Assembly: GCA_946480565.1 (NCBI GenBank)
Contig: CAMLKR010000027.1
Location: forward strand, 1 to 20,213
DNA from: an uncultured Arenimonas sp.
GTDB lineage: Bacteria > Pseudomonadota > Gammaproteobacteria > Xanthomonadales > Xanthomonadaceae
DNA length: 20,213 bases
Direction of reading: 5' to 3'
Every line of letters starts with the position of its first letter. The stretch's first letter is position 1. This document shows positions 8,572-16,596 of the stretch, one piece after another. The notes below the pieces were generated by a model, which had not been told where the DNA came from, ran no database searches, and worked only from the letters and a program-made list of their open reading frames with translations. The position numbers and the translations under genes were made by a program.

Positions 8572-11500
8572 ATGTCCGTGCCAGCCCCGTTCGCCGCCCC
8601 CGCCCTCGACCGCGAGTACGACCTCGAGTCGAAATACACCCGCGAGGAAGGCCGCATCTACCTGTCCGGCGTGCAGGCCCTGGTGCGCCTGCCGCTGATG
8701 CAGCAAATGCGCGACCGCGCCGCCGGCGCCAACACCGCCGGCTTCATCTCGGGCTACCGCGGCTCGCCGCTGGGTGGCTTCGACCTGGAGCTGTGGAAGG
8801 CGCGCAAGCACCTGAAGGCCTCGGGCATCGAGTTCACCCCCGGCCTCAATGAAGACCTGGGCGCGACCATGGTCTGGGGTTCGCAGCAGACCAACCTGTT
8901 CCAGGGCGCCAAGTACGACGGCGTGTTCTCGATGTGGTACGGCAAGGGTCCGGGCGTGGACCGCTGCGGCGACGTGTTCAAGCACGGCAACGCCGCCGGC
9001 ACCTCGCGCATGGGCGGCGTGCTGGCCCTGGCGGCCGACGACCATGCCTGCCGATCCTCCACCCTGCCGCACGGCTCCGAGGGCGAGTTCGAGAGCGCGA
9101 TGATGCCGGTGCTCAACCCGGCCGGCGTGCAGGACATCCTGGACATGGGCCTGCTGGGCTGGGCCATGAGCCGCTACACCGGCCGCTGGATCGGCTTCAA
9201 GACGATCGCGGAAACCGTCGAGTCGTCGGCGTCGGTGAACGTGAACCCGCACCAGCTCGACATCATCCTGCCGGGCGACTTCGAGCTGCCGCCGGGCGGC
9301 CTCAACATCCGCTGGCCGGACCCGCCGCTGGACCAGGAAATGCGCCTGCACCAGTACGCGGTGAAGGCCGCGCAGGCCTTCGCCCGCGCCAACCACATCG
9401 ACAAGGTGGTGGTGGATTCGCCGAAGGCGCGCCTGGGCATCGTCACCACCGGCAAGAGCTACCTGGACGTGCTGCAGGCGCTGGAATACCTGGGCATCGA
9501 CCGCAAGGTGGCCGAGGACATCGGCATCCGCGTCTACAAGGTCGGCATGACCTGGCCGCTGGAGCCGGTCGGCATCCGCGAGTTCGCGCGCGGGCTGGAG
9601 GACATCATCGTCGTCGAGGAGAAGCGCAGCTTCGTCGAGCGGCAGATGAAGGAATACATGTACAACTGGGAGCATGGCGCCCGCCCCTCCATCGTCGGCA
9701 AGTACGACGAGCTGGAGAACTGGGTGCTGCCGAGCACCAACGAGCTGACCCCGGCGCGCATCGCCCGGGTGATCGCCTCGCGCGTGCAGCGTTTCTTCCG
9801 CAGCGAGCAGATGGACAGCCGCCTGCAGTGGATCGCGGCCAAGGAGAAGGAGCTGGCCGCGCCGCGCGCCAACTTCCCGCGCGTGCCGCACTACTGCTCG
9901 GGCTGCCCGCACAACTCGTCCACCGTGGTGCCGGAAGGTTCGCGCGCGCTGGGCGGCATCGGCTGCCACTACATGGTGACGTGGATGGATCGCAAGACCG
10001 ATACCTTCACGCACATGGGCGGCGAAGGCGTCACCTGGTCGGGCCAGGCGCCGTTCACCGAGGAAAAGCACGTCTTCCAGAACCTCGGCGACGGCACCTA
10101 TTTCCACTCCGGCTCGCTGGCCATCCGCCAGTCGATCGCCGCGAAGGTGAACATCACCTACAAGATCCTCTACAACGACGCGGTGGCGATGACCGGCGGC
10201 CAGCCGGTGGACGGCACGCTGACCGTGCCCGACATCGCGCACCAGGTGCGCAGCGAGGGCGTCAAGACCATCGTCGTGCTGTCTGACGACATCGAGAAGT
10301 GGAGCGACAAGTCGATCTTCCCGTCGGGCGTGGAGTTCTACGACCGCGCCGAACTCGACGCCCAGCAGAAGCGCCTGCGCGAGGTGCCGGGCACGTCGGT
10401 GCTGATCTTCGACCAGACCTGCGCCGCGGAAAAACGCCGCCGCCGCAAGCGCGGCAAGATGCCGGACCCGGCCAAGCGCACCGCGATCAACTCGCTGGTC
10501 TGCGAAGGCTGCGGCGACTGCGGCGTGAAGTCGAACTGCGTCAGCGTGCTGCCCAAGGAAACCGAATACGGCCGCAAGCGCGAGATCGACCAGAGCAACT
10601 GCAACAAGGACTTCAGCTGCGTGAAGGGCTTCTGCCCGAGCTTCGTCACCATCAAGGGCGGCGGGCTGCGCAAGCGCAAGGGCAGCGGCAACAAGGAGCT
10701 GCTGGCCAACCTGCCGGAGCCGCAGATCCGCAGCAGCCTGGACCAGCCCTGGAACATCCTGATCACCGGCGTCGGCGGCACCGGCGTGGTGACCATCGGC
10801 GCCCTGCTGGGCATGGCCGCGCACCTGGAGCACAAGGGCGCCAGCGTGCTCGACCAGACCGGCCTGGCCCAGAAGGGCGGCGCGGTGACCACGCACGTGC
10901 GCATCGCCAGGCGCCCGGCCGACATCCACGCCGTGCGCATCGCCGCCGGCGAAGCCGACCTGGTGCTGGGCTGCGACATGGTGGTGGTGAACGACTACTG
11001 GGCGCTGTCGAAGATCCGCGCCGACCGCACCGAGGTCGTGATCAACGACTACCAGGCCATGCCGGGCCCCTTCACCCGCCAGCCGGACATGCAGTTCCCG
11101 GCCGCCGGCATCATCGAGGCCATCCGCACCGCGCTGGGCGGCCGCGAGCCGCTGCAGGTCGCCGCCACCGAGATCGCCACCGCGCTGATGGGCGACGCGA
11201 TCGCCACCAACCTGTTCATGCTGGGCGTGGCCTGGCAGCGCGGCCTGGTGCCGATCAGCTTCGATGCGCTGGTGCGCGCGATCGAACTCAATGGCGCCGC
11301 GATCGAGATGAACAAGACCGCCTTCGCCTGGGGCCGCCTGGCGGCGATCAATCCGCAGGCGGTGCTGGAAGCCGCCGGCCTGGTCGAAGCGCCGCAGGGC
11401 GATACGATCGCGCTGCCGCTGGACGACGAGCGCCTGTCACGCAACCTCGACGAAACCATCGAACGGCGCGTGAAGTTCCTCACCGACTACCAGGACACCG

Positions 11501-12096
11501 CCTACGCCGGCCGCTACGTCGCCCTGGTGGACAAGGTGCGCCAGGCCGAGGCGCGCAAGGCCCCGGGTTCGACCGCGCTCACCGAGGCCGTGGCGCGTTA
11601 TTACTTCAAGCTGATGGCCTACAAGGACGAGTACGAAGTGGCGCGGCTTTACACGTCGGGCGAGTTCAAGCGCCGCATCGAACAGCAGTTCGACGGCGAC
11701 TACAAGATCCACTTCAACCTGGCGCCGCCGCTGTTCTCCAAGCGCGATGCCGACGGCCACCTGGTGAAGAAGGAATACGGGCCGTGGATCTTCACGGCGT
11801 TCAAGGTGCTGGCGAAGCTGAAGTTCCTGCGTGGCGGCGCCTTCGACGTGTTCGGCAAGACCGAGGAGCGCCGCATGGAGCGCCAGTTGATCACCGACTA
11901 CGCCAAGACCGTGGAAGAACTGCTGGCCGCGCTGGACGGCGGCAACGTCGGCCTGGCCGCGCAGATCGCCTCGGTGCCGGAACACATCCGCGGCTACGGC
12001 CACGTCAAGGAAGCGCACTTCGCCAAGGCCAAGGCCCGCGAGGCCGAGCTGCTGGCGGCCTGGCGCAACCCGCAGGCACCGGCCGCGGCGGCCTGA
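8572..12096 (+). CDS. Indolepyruvate:ferredoxin oxidoreductase family protein (fused alpha/beta/gamma, ~1174 aa)
   Basis: Large cytoplasmic TPP-dependent 2-oxoacid:ferredoxin oxidoreductase, expected to convert an aryl (indole) pyruvate plus CoA to acyl-CoA and CO2 while reducing ferredoxin. Order: an N-terminal pyrimidine-binding alpha part ([21 protein letters not shown]); a TPP-binding beta part with C442-C445 (CSGCPHNSS), GIGCHYM and a GDG...ND cofactor motif; a cysteine cluster at 644, 647, 650, 656, 677, 683 and 688 likely binding Fe-S; a gamma part from about 732 ([22 protein letters not shown]); and a C-terminal extension of about 300 residues typical of the long proteobacterial form. 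The frame is open back to 7279, but ATG 8572 is chosen because of GGAAG just upstream, the TATAAT box, and the overlap with the preceding gene that would otherwise result. The physiological substrate in aerobic proteobacteria is uncertain. Confidence 0.95.
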   Translation: MSVPAPFAAPALDREYDLESKYTREEGRIYLSGVQALVRLPLMQQMRDRAAGANTAGFISGYRGSPLGGFDLELWKARKHLKASGIEFTPGLNEDLGATMVWGSQQTNLFQGAKYDGVFSMWYGKGPGVDRCGDVFKHGNAAGTSRMGGVLALAADDHACRSSTLPHGSEGEFESAMMPVLNPAGVQDILDMGLLGWAMSRYTGRWIGFKTIAETVESSASVNVNPHQLDIILPGDFELPPGGLNIRWPDPPLDQEMRLHQYAVKAAQAFARANHIDKVVVDSPKARLGIVTTGKSYLDVLQALEYLGIDRKVAEDIGIRVYKVGMTWPLEPVGIREFARGLEDIIVVEEKRSFVERQMKEYMYNWEHGARPSIVGKYDELENWVLPSTNELTPARIARVIASRVQRFFRSEQMDSRLQWIAAKEKELAAPRANFPRVPHYCSGCPHNSSTVVPEGSRALGGIGCHYMVTWMDRKTDTFTHMGGEGVTWSGQAPFTEEKHVFQNLGDGTYFHSGSLAIRQSIAAKVNITYKILYNDAVAMTGGQPVDGTLTVPDIAHQVRSEGVKTIVVLSDDIEKWSDKSIFPSGVEFYDRAELDAQQKRLREVPGTSVLIFDQTCAAEKRRRRKRGKMPDPAKRTAINSLVCEGCGDCGVKSNCVSVLPKETEYGRKREIDQSNCNKDFSCVKGFCPSFVTIKGGGLRKRKGSGNKELLANLPEPQIRSSLDQPWNILITGVGGTGVVTIGALLGMAAHLEHKGASVLDQTGLAQKGGAVTTHVRIARRPADIHAVRIAAGEADLVLGCDMVVVNDYWALSKIRADRTEVVINDYQAMPGPFTRQPDMQFPAAGIIEAIRTALGGREPLQVAATEIATALMGDAIATNLFMLGVAWQRGLVPISFDALVRAIELNGAAIEMNKTAFAWGRLAAINPQAVLEAAGLVEAPQGDTIALPLDDERLSRNLDETIERRVKFLTDYQDTAYAGRYVALVDKVRQAEARKAPGSTALTEAVARYYFKLMAYKDEYEVARLYTSGEFKRRIEQQFDGDYKIHFNLAPPLFSKRDADGHLVKKEYGPWIFTAFKVLAKLKFLRGGAFDVFGKTEERRMERQLITDYAKTVEELLAALDGGNVGLAAQIASVPEHIRGYGHVKEAHFAKAKAREAELLAAWRNPQAPAAAA

Positions 12097-12208
12097 TCCG
12101 GGGTCGTTCCGGGGTCAGAGTGCATTTATCTTCGTTCCGGGGTCAGAGTGCATTTATCTTCGTAACGAAGATAAATGCACTCTGACCCCGGATTGCTCTG
12201 ACCCCGGA
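12097..12208. repeat. Nested direct/inverted repeat cluster (GGGGTCAGAGTGCATTTA family, REP-like)
   Basis: Five copies, two full direct, one full inverted and two truncated, of one unit that begins TCCGGGGTCAGAG and ends ATCTTCGT. A 9-bp fragment lies at 12097-12105. Full direct copies (28 bp, identical) are at 12108-12135 and 12136-12163, back to back. A full inverted copy is at 12164-12192, and a 13-bp inverted fragment at 12196-12208. The whole space between the oxidoreductase stop and the EAL gene stop is essentially this array. Similar GGGGTCAGAG repeats are, as I recall, often associated with RAYT (REP-associated Y1 transposase) genes in gammaproteobacteria. No transposase is present here. 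Confidence 0.85.
12136..12192. terminator. Perfect 27-bp stem, 3-nt loop hairpin between convergent genes
   Basis: Arms 12136-12162 and 12166-12192 are exact reverse complements around the loop TAA. The structure lies between the plus-strand oxidoreductase and the minus-strand EAL gene, so RNA from either direction would fold here. There is no flanking T-run, so intrinsic termination is possible but not shown; the hairpin could instead protect RNA 3' ends or reflect a mobile REP unit. Confidence 0.4.
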
Positions 12209-12226
12209 GTTACGTGAGGGCGCGCC

Positions 12227-13036
12227 TCAGCCGTCGCCCTCGGCGGCGGCATCCAGCCGGTCCCACAGCGCCGGCGGAATCTCCGGCAGCGACTCGAGCG
12301 CCGGGCGGGCGAACAGGTAGCCCTGGAAACGCGTGATGCCCATGTCGCGCAGCACGCGGAACTCGCCCATCGTCTCCACGCCCTCGGCCAGCACGTCGCA
12401 GCCCAGGGAGCGGCAGGTGGCGACGATGCCGCTGGTGATCGAGCGGCGCACGCGGTCCTGGTCCAGGCCGCGGATCAGGGCCATGTCGAGCTTGACCACG
12501 TCGGGCTGGAACTCGGCCAGCAGGTTCAGTCCGGCGTAACCGGCGCCGAAGTCGTCGATCGCGGTCAGGAAACCGCGGCCCTGGTAGTCCTTGATGATGC
12601 GCACCACGTGCGCCACGTCGCGGATCTTCTCCGATTCGGTGACCTCGAAGATCAGCTGGCGCGGATCGAAGCCGCAGCGTTCGGCCGCCGCCAGGGTCAG
12701 CCGGATGCAGGTGGCGGGTTCGTAGACCGCGTTGGGCGCGAAGTTGATCGAAAGCCGCGTCGCCATGCCCAGGCGCGCGGCGGTGTCGATCGCCTTCACC
12801 CGGCAGGTCTGGTCGAAGCGGTAGAGCTGCTCCGGCGGCACCCGGGCGATGACCTCGCCGGCGCCTTCGCCGTTTTCGCCGCGCACCAGGGCCTCGTAGG
12901 CGTAGACGCCGCGCGTGCCGACGTCGATGATCGGCTGGAAGGCCATGCGCACCTCGAAATCCAGCGTCTCGCGACCGCTGCAGTTGGCGCAGGGATGCGG
13001 GCTGGCCACCTCGCCGAAGAACTTATTGAGGTACAT
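12227..13036 (-). CDS. Stand-alone EAL-domain c-di-GMP phosphodiesterase with N-terminal CxxC
   Basis: 269-residue, apparently soluble protein made almost wholly of one EAL domain (about 27-250). Catalytic positions are complete: E48 (AYEALVRG), N98 (LSINFAPN), E131 (FEVTESE), D161-D162 (DDFGAGYAGL), K182 (VKLDMAL) and E218 (LAEGVET). Hydrolysis of c-di-GMP is therefore likely. A short N-terminal extension contains HPCANCSG (H14, C16, C19), a possible metal or redox site, and C78 and C109 lie in the domain. ATG 13036 has no strong Shine-Dalgarno; no other start is in frame upstream, and M31 would cut into the domain. A TAGAAT box lies 43 bp upstream. It is convergent with the oxidoreductase gene and follows the AraC-type regulator by 71 bp, so it probably has its own promoter. 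Confidence 0.92.
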   Translation of the reverse strand: MYLNKFFGEVASPHPCANCSGRETLDFEVRMAFQPIIDVGTRGVYAYEALVRGENGEGAGEVIARVPPEQLYRFDQTCRVKAIDTAARLGMATRLSINFAPNAVYEPATCIRLTLAAAERCGFDPRQLIFEVTESEKIRDVAHVVRIIKDYQGRGFLTAIDDFGAGYAGLNLLAEFQPDVVKLDMALIRGLDQDRVRRSITSGIVATCRSLGCDVLAEGVETMGEFRVLRDMGITRFQGYLFARPALESLPEIPPALWDRLDAAAEGDG

Positions 13037-13078
13037 GATGGAATCGCTTGACTGGCTGGGCCTGCCGCCCGGACCTCG

Positions 13079-13084
13079 ATTCTA
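13079..13084 (-). promoter_or_regulatory. Candidate -10 box TAGAAT for the stand-alone EAL gene
   Basis: On the minus strand CCTAGAATCG matches TATAAT at five of six positions and lies about 43 nt before the EAL start. It sits in the 71-bp gap after the AraC-type regulator stop. No -35 box is obvious. The same CCTAGAATC string recurs at 15905-15913 upstream of the YciI-like gene. Confidence 0.4.
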
Positions 13085-13107
13085 GGCCAAAGCGTGCGCG
13101 GCCCCGG

Positions 13108-14076
13108 TCATGCCGCCAGCGCCGCCTGGGCGCCGAAACGCCTGCGGTATTCGGTCGGGCTGATGCCGATGCGCCGGCGGAAATGGTGGCGCAGGTTGGT
13201 CGCGGTGCCGAGCCCGCATTCGGAGGCGATGAGCTCGATGGACAGCGAGGTCGTCTCCAGCAGTTCCCGGGCCCGGTCGGTGCGCGCGACCGACAGCCAG
13301 CCGACCGGCGTGGTCCCGGTCTTCTGCCTGAAGCGGCGCATGAAGGTCCGCTCGCTCATGGCGCACAGGCGGGCCAGGTCCCCGATGTGGAAATCCTTCT
13401 TCAGGTCCGCGCCCATGGCCTGGAGCGCGAGGCCGAGGCGGTCGCGCCCCGCCCCCGGCACCGGGCGCTCGATGAACTGCGCCTGCCCGCCGTCGCGGTG
13501 CGGCTGGATGACCAGCCGGCGCGCGACATGGTTGGCGACGTGGGCGCCGAAATCGCGGCGGACCAGGTGCAGGCAGGCGTCGAGGCCGGCGGCGCTGCCC
13601 GCCGAGGTGATGATCCCGCCCTCGTCCACGTAGAGCACGTCCGGATCCCAACCGACCCGCGGATACCGCCGCCGGAAATCGTCCACGTACTTCCAGTGCG
13701 TGGTCGCCCGCTTGCCGTCGAGCAATCCGGTCGCCGCGAGCAGGGCCGAACCCGAACACACCGACAGCAGCCGCGCGCCGCGGCCGTGGGCGGCGCGCAG
13801 GGATTCGACCAGCGCGGCGTCGGCTCCTTCTTCGTTCCAGCCCGGGACGATGATCGTGCCTGCGGCGAGCAACCGCTCCAGCCCGGCATCGGGCCGGATC
13901 TCGAAACCGAACTTGCCCCTCACCGGCGCACCGCCGATCGAGACGGTCTCGAACCGGTACCAGTCCGGCTCCAGTTCGGGCCGCGGCAGCCCGAAGATCT
14001 CCGCGGCGCAGGAGAACTCGAAATTGCAGAGGTCGTCGTAGACCAGCGCCACGACCAGGCGGTTGGGTCGTTCCAT
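13108..14076 (-). CDS. GlxA/FtrA-like AraC-family transcriptional regulator (DJ-1/PfpI + HTH)
   Basis: 322-residue DNA-binding regulator. The N-terminal DJ-1/PfpI-like amidotransferase fold (about 7-180) has the nucleophile-elbow cysteine C107 in LLSVCSGSALLAATGLLDGK and the usual ATTHW after it. A linker with HRDGGQAQFI is, in my memory, characteristic of the FtrA group. The C-terminal AraC-type double helix-turn-helix (about 225-315) includes MSERTFMRRFRQKTG and GISPTEYRRRF. I chose ATG 14076 because it gives the family's usual length and is preceded at about 50 bp by a TATAAA box; the frame is open to 14205. The regulator is divergent from a free-standing DJ-1/PfpI gene (14346), which it might control. 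The effector is unknown, and DJ-1 domains in this family are generally thought to bind a ligand rather than catalyse. Confidence 0.93.
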   Translation of the reverse strand: MERPNRLVVALVYDDLCNFEFSCAAEIFGLPRPELEPDWYRFETVSIGGAPVRGKFGFEIRPDAGLERLLAAGTIIVPGWNEEGADAALVESLRAAHGRGARLLSVCSGSALLAATGLLDGKRATTHWKYVDDFRRRYPRVGWDPDVLYVDEGGIITSAGSAAGLDACLHLVRRDFGAHVANHVARRLVIQPHRDGGQAQFIERPVPGAGRDRLGLALQAMGADLKKDFHIGDLARLCAMSERTFMRRFRQKTGTTPVGWLSVARTDRARELLETTSLSIELIASECGLGTATNLRHHFRRRIGISPTEYRRRFGAQAALAA

Positions 14077-14125
14077 GGGTGAACCCCGGCTTGGCAGGAT
14101 GTCGACGAACACGTCGATCGCGCCA

Positions 14126-14131
14126 TTTATA
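14126..14131 (-). promoter_or_regulatory. Candidate -10 box TATAAA for the AraC-type regulator
   Basis: The minus strand reads GGGTATAAATGG at 14134-14123, the only AT-rich spot in the 269-bp gap between the regulator and the divergent DJ-1/PfpI gene. It predicts a start near 14118 and a leader of about 42 nt to ATG 14076, which also argues against the upstream start at 14205. No -35 consensus is seen, and the rest of the gap shows no other clear element. Confidence 0.45.
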
Positions 14132-14345
14132 CCCCCGCCGGCAGGCCACCGGGCCGCGATGGCGGGAGTCTTGCGGAGCTTGGCGTTTCCTTGCCGGTCG
14201 GGCACTGCCGGCGGCGGAAGATGGCGCCTTCTGGACGCCCGCTGGCCGGGCCCCCGATGGGGCGTCGGCGACGCGCATGGGATCCTGAGCCTGCCGTTGC
14301 CGGCCGCGTGCCGCGGGCGGCGCCACCCCGCTGCCGGAGCGTCCG

Positions 14346-14951
14346 ATGAAACGAGAGGTTGCGATCCTGGTGTTCGAGGACGCCGAGGTGCTGGATTTCT
14401 CCGGGCCGTTCGAAGTGTTCGCGGTCACCTCGGAGCTGAACGACGACCGCCTGTTCGACGTGAACCTGGTGGCGCGCGACCGCAACCCGGTGCGGTCGAT
14501 CAACGGCATGCAGGTGCTGCCCAACCGCAGCTGCGCGGAGATGCCGGCGCCGCAGGTCCTGGTCATCGCCGGCGGCAGCGGTTCGCGCCGGGCCATGCAC
14601 GACCCGGACCTGCTGGCCTGGACCGCGCAGGCGGTGCGCAGCGCCGAGGTGGTGCTGTCGGTCTGCAGCGGCTCGCGCCTGCTCGCCGCGCTGGGGCTGC
14701 TGGCGGGCAAGCCGTTCACGACCCACCACCAGGTCTTCGACCACCTGCTCGAGATCGAACCCACCGCGCAGCCGGTGCGCGAAGCCCGGTTCGTCGATAC
14801 CGGCCGCATCATCACCACCGGCGGCATCAGTGCCGGCATCGACGGCGCCTTCCACGTGGTGGCCCGGCTGCATGGCGCCGACGTCGCCGAACGCACCGCG
14901 GGCTACATGGAATACCGATGGACGCCACAGCAGGACTACCCGCGGGCCTGA
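14346..14951 (+). CDS. DJ-1/PfpI family protein (isonitrile hydratase-like)
   Basis: 201-residue cytoplasmic protein with one DJ-1/PfpI domain over its full length. It has VLDFSGPFEVF near the N-terminus with D17, the nucleophile cysteine C107 in LSVCSGSRLLAALGLLAGK, then FTTHHQVFDHL, and a conserved GGISAGIDGAFHVV segment. D17 plus an elbow Cys is the arrangement I recall for isonitrile hydratase (InhA), but many relatives have other or unknown roles (glyoxalase, chaperone, amidase), so the substrate is open. GGAG lies about 8 nt before the ATG. It is divergent from the FtrA-like regulator, whose N-terminal half is clearly homologous with the elbow cysteine also at 107. It is convergent with the ABM-like gene 23 bp downstream; that gap holds GC-rich dyads but no T-tract. 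Confidence 0.9.
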   Translation: MKREVAILVFEDAEVLDFSGPFEVFAVTSELNDDRLFDVNLVARDRNPVRSINGMQVLPNRSCAEMPAPQVLVIAGGSGSRRAMHDPDLLAWTAQAVRSAEVVLSVCSGSRLLAALGLLAGKPFTTHHQVFDHLLEIEPTAQPVREARFVDTGRIITTGGISAGIDGAFHVVARLHGADVAERTAGYMEYRWTPQQDYPRA

Positions 14952-14974
14952 GGCAGGCGGCCGCGGCCGGGCCG

Positions 14975-15352
14975 TCAGCCGCCGCGCCAGTCCATCTGGC
15001 CGAAGGCCTCGTGGTGCTCCACCTCGGGCGCCATCTCCAGCAGGAACGCGGGATCGAAGTCGTAGTACTTCGCCACCGAGATGTCGGCGCCGGCGAAGGC
15101 CTCGATCGCGGCGTAGTCGCGCCACCACGACAGGAAGGTGACCTCGACCACGTCGCCGATCTCCCGGTGCAGGCAGCAGGCGCCCAGGTTGCCCGGCGTG
15201 CGCCGGTAGTCCGGCAGCGCGTGGACCCGCATGCGCCGCAGGTACTCGGCGCCAAGGGCCACGGGCACCCGCCCGCTCCAGCGCCTGACCACGACCGACG
15301 GCGCGCCGTCGCCCTGCTGCGGTTCCGATGCGGGCAGGTCACCGGGGTTCAT
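14975..15352 (-). CDS. Antibiotic biosynthesis monooxygenase (ABM)-like dimeric alpha/beta-barrel protein
   Basis: 125-residue small cytoplasmic protein. After a Pro/Gln-rich leader (1-17), VVRRWSGRVP starts a ferredoxin-like fold that continues through VHALPDYRRTPGNLGACCL, DVVEVTFLSWWRDYAAIEAFAG and a final strand ending EAFGQMDW. The pattern 'VEVTFLSWW...AIEAFAG' is typical of ABM-domain proteins that form dimeric beta-barrels. Some of these are monooxygenases, and many are uncharacterised. C59-C60 are adjacent, which is unusual. GAGG sits 7 nt before ATG 15352, supporting the start. It is last in a line of four small minus-strand genes, 110 bp after the YciI-like gene. No substrate can be named. 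Confidence 0.75.
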   Translation of the reverse strand: MNPGDLPASEPQQGDGAPSVVVRRWSGRVPVALGAEYLRRMRVHALPDYRRTPGNLGACCLHREIGDVVEVTFLSWWRDYAAIEAFAGADISVAKYYDFDPAFLLEMAPEVEHHEAFGQMDWRGG

Positions 15353-15462
15353 GCGGATACCTCGCGTGCGGTTGGGGAAACATCAGAAGGGGCCAGCACC
15401 GTCACGGTCCCCAGGCCAATCGCGAGGACTCCGGGAACGCAGCAGGCGCGCCCTGCAGGGTT

Positions 15463-15828
15463 TCATGGTCCGGCGGGCGATGCGGCGCTTTCCGCCTGGC
15501 GCTCCAGTCGACGGCGGTTGACCGCTTCCCAGTCGACCGGCCGCCATTGTGTGATCGTCGGCACCATGATGCCGTCCTTCACAGCCGGGTCGTCGGCGAC
15601 GATTGCCAGCGCCTGCTCGCGCGATTCGACCCGCAGCACGGCCGCGCCGCCATCGGCGTCCACGAACCCGCCGGCGCGCTCCAGCCGGCCGTCGAGATGC
15701 AGCTGCAGGATGTAGCGGCCGTGCGGGGCGAGGTTCTGTTCGTTCGTGGGCTTGCCGGCCTCCCAGTTCGGGCCGGGTTCGTAAACCACGAGGAAGAGCA
15801 GGCTGCTCAGGACGGAACTCAGGATCAT
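15463..15828 (-). CDS. YciI-like (YCII-domain) small protein
   Basis: 121 residues. LFLVVYEPGPNW starts the YCII fold; H36 (APHGRYILQLHLDG) and the ADDPAVKDGI motif (D79-D80) occupy the conserved His and Asp positions of the family. A hydrophobic N-terminus (MILSSVLSSLLFLVV) could be only the first strand or a weak signal sequence. Two starts are possible: GTG 15843 or ATG 15828. I prefer ATG 15828, since GGAG lies 9 nt before it. YciI-like proteins share the ABM-type barrel fold and are mostly of unknown function, though one related protein is a chloromuconolactone dehalogenase. A TAGAAT box about 78 bp upstream may be its promoter. Confidence 0.8.
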   Translation of the reverse strand: MILSSVLSSLLFLVVYEPGPNWEAGKPTNEQNLAPHGRYILQLHLDGRLERAGGFVDADGGAAVLRVESREQALAIVADDPAVKDGIMVPTITQWRPVDWEAVNRRRLERQAESAASPAGP

Positions 15829-15905
15829 CGGTTGGTTCTCCACGATCGGGTGGACGGCCGGGCCGGACCCGGGAAAGGAAGGCGATGGACGCCCGCCGCG
15901 ACTGG

Positions 15906-15911
15906 ATTCTA
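15906..15911 (-). promoter_or_regulatory. Candidate -10 box TAGAAT for the YciI-like gene
   Basis: The minus strand reads CCTAGAATCC, five of six to TATAAT, about 78 nt before ATG 15828. It shares the string CCTAGAATC with the box before the EAL gene at 13079-13084. No -35 match is visible. Confidence 0.35.
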
Positions 15912-16061
15912 GGGCGCCCGGCTCCGTCCGGCGGCCGGGGGCATGTGCAGGCGGAACCGGATCTTGCCGTCGCCGGCGGCGCCCTGGCGTCGATAGAAGT
16001 GGTCGGCGACCACCCAGGCGCCGCGGGCGGTGACTGCGGCATCAGGGTCCTGCGCGGACAC
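15909..16061 (-). other. Possible 50-codon ORF in frame with, and right after, the rhodanese stop
   Basis: From GTG 16061 the minus strand reads 50 codons to TAG 15909. It lies in the same frame as the rhodanese gene and is separated from it only by TGA and one codon. The translation has protein-like composition (VVADHFYRRQGAAGDGKI in the middle). I recognise no family and see no ribosome-binding site of its own. It could be a degenerate C-terminal extension, a coupled small protein, or chance. Confidence 0.2.
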
Positions 16062-16064
16062 GCC

Positions 16065-16478
16065 TCAGGCCTGCGCTTCGTCGCTGCCGACGGCCAGCGC
16101 GAAACCCTCGTCGAGCCAGCCGGTGATGCCGCCCGCCATCAGCTTGGCCCGGAAACCAAGGCGCGCGAGCGCGATCGCCGCCCGCGCGGCGCCATTGCAG
16201 TGCGGACCGGCACAGTAGGTGACGAACAGCGTGTCCGGCGGATAGGCCGCCATGCGCGACCCGATGATCTTGCGGTGCGGCAGGCTGATCGCCCCGGGAA
16301 TATGGCCGGCGGCGTACAGCGCCTCGCTGCGCGCGTCCACCAGCACGAAGCCGGGCGCACGCTCGCGCAGGGCGGCGTGGGTGTCCCAGCAATCGGTCTC
16401 GAACTCCAGCATGCGTTCGAAATGCGCCAGGGCCCGGTCGGGCGGCGCGGCGGGGACAGCGGTGACGGCGTTGGGCAT
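16065..16478 (-). CDS. Single-domain rhodanese-like sulfurtransferase
   Basis: 137-residue cytoplasmic protein with one rhodanese domain (about 18-128). LVDARSEALYAAGHIPGAISLPH is the typical domain entry, and the active-site loop YCAGPHCNGA has C89 as the persulfide-carrying cysteine plus a second C94. GGITGWLDEGF closes the domain. It should transfer sulfane sulfur from a donor such as thiosulfate to a thiophilic acceptor, though the true acceptor is unknown. GGAG is 6 nt before ATG 16478, which beats the upstream in-frame start at 16736. The CxGPHCNG loop type is one I associate with rhodaneses located near FtrA-like regulators, and such a regulator lies about 2 kb away here. It follows the SnoaL-like gene by 118 bp. 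Confidence 0.92.
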   Translation of the reverse strand: MPNAVTAVPAAPPDRALAHFERMLEFETDCWDTHAALRERAPGFVLVDARSEALYAAGHIPGAISLPHRKIIGSRMAAYPPDTLFVTYCAGPHCNGAARAAIALARLGFRAKLMAGGITGWLDEGFALAVGSDEAQA

Positions 16479-16596
16479 GGTGGCTCCGGATCGTGCGGCG
16501 GTGAAGGCATCATCCGAAGGCGTGCCGGATCCGGCCAGCCTCGTCACCGCCCCGTGCCGCGCAAAACCCGCCAGTCTTCCGGCGGGCCGCCAGGTT

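Noticed and set aside
8443..10929. Minus-strand 828-codon open frame over the oxidoreductase
   Set aside because: Low-complexity His/Ala/Val/Asp translation mirroring the codon bias of the real plus-strand gene.
12097..12208. CRISPR-like array
   Set aside because: Units are directly adjacent without spacers and occur in both orientations, so it is a REP-type array.
14077..14205. 43-residue N-terminal extension of the AraC-type regulator
   Set aside because: It would start upstream of the likely TATAAA promoter and adds nothing typical of the family.
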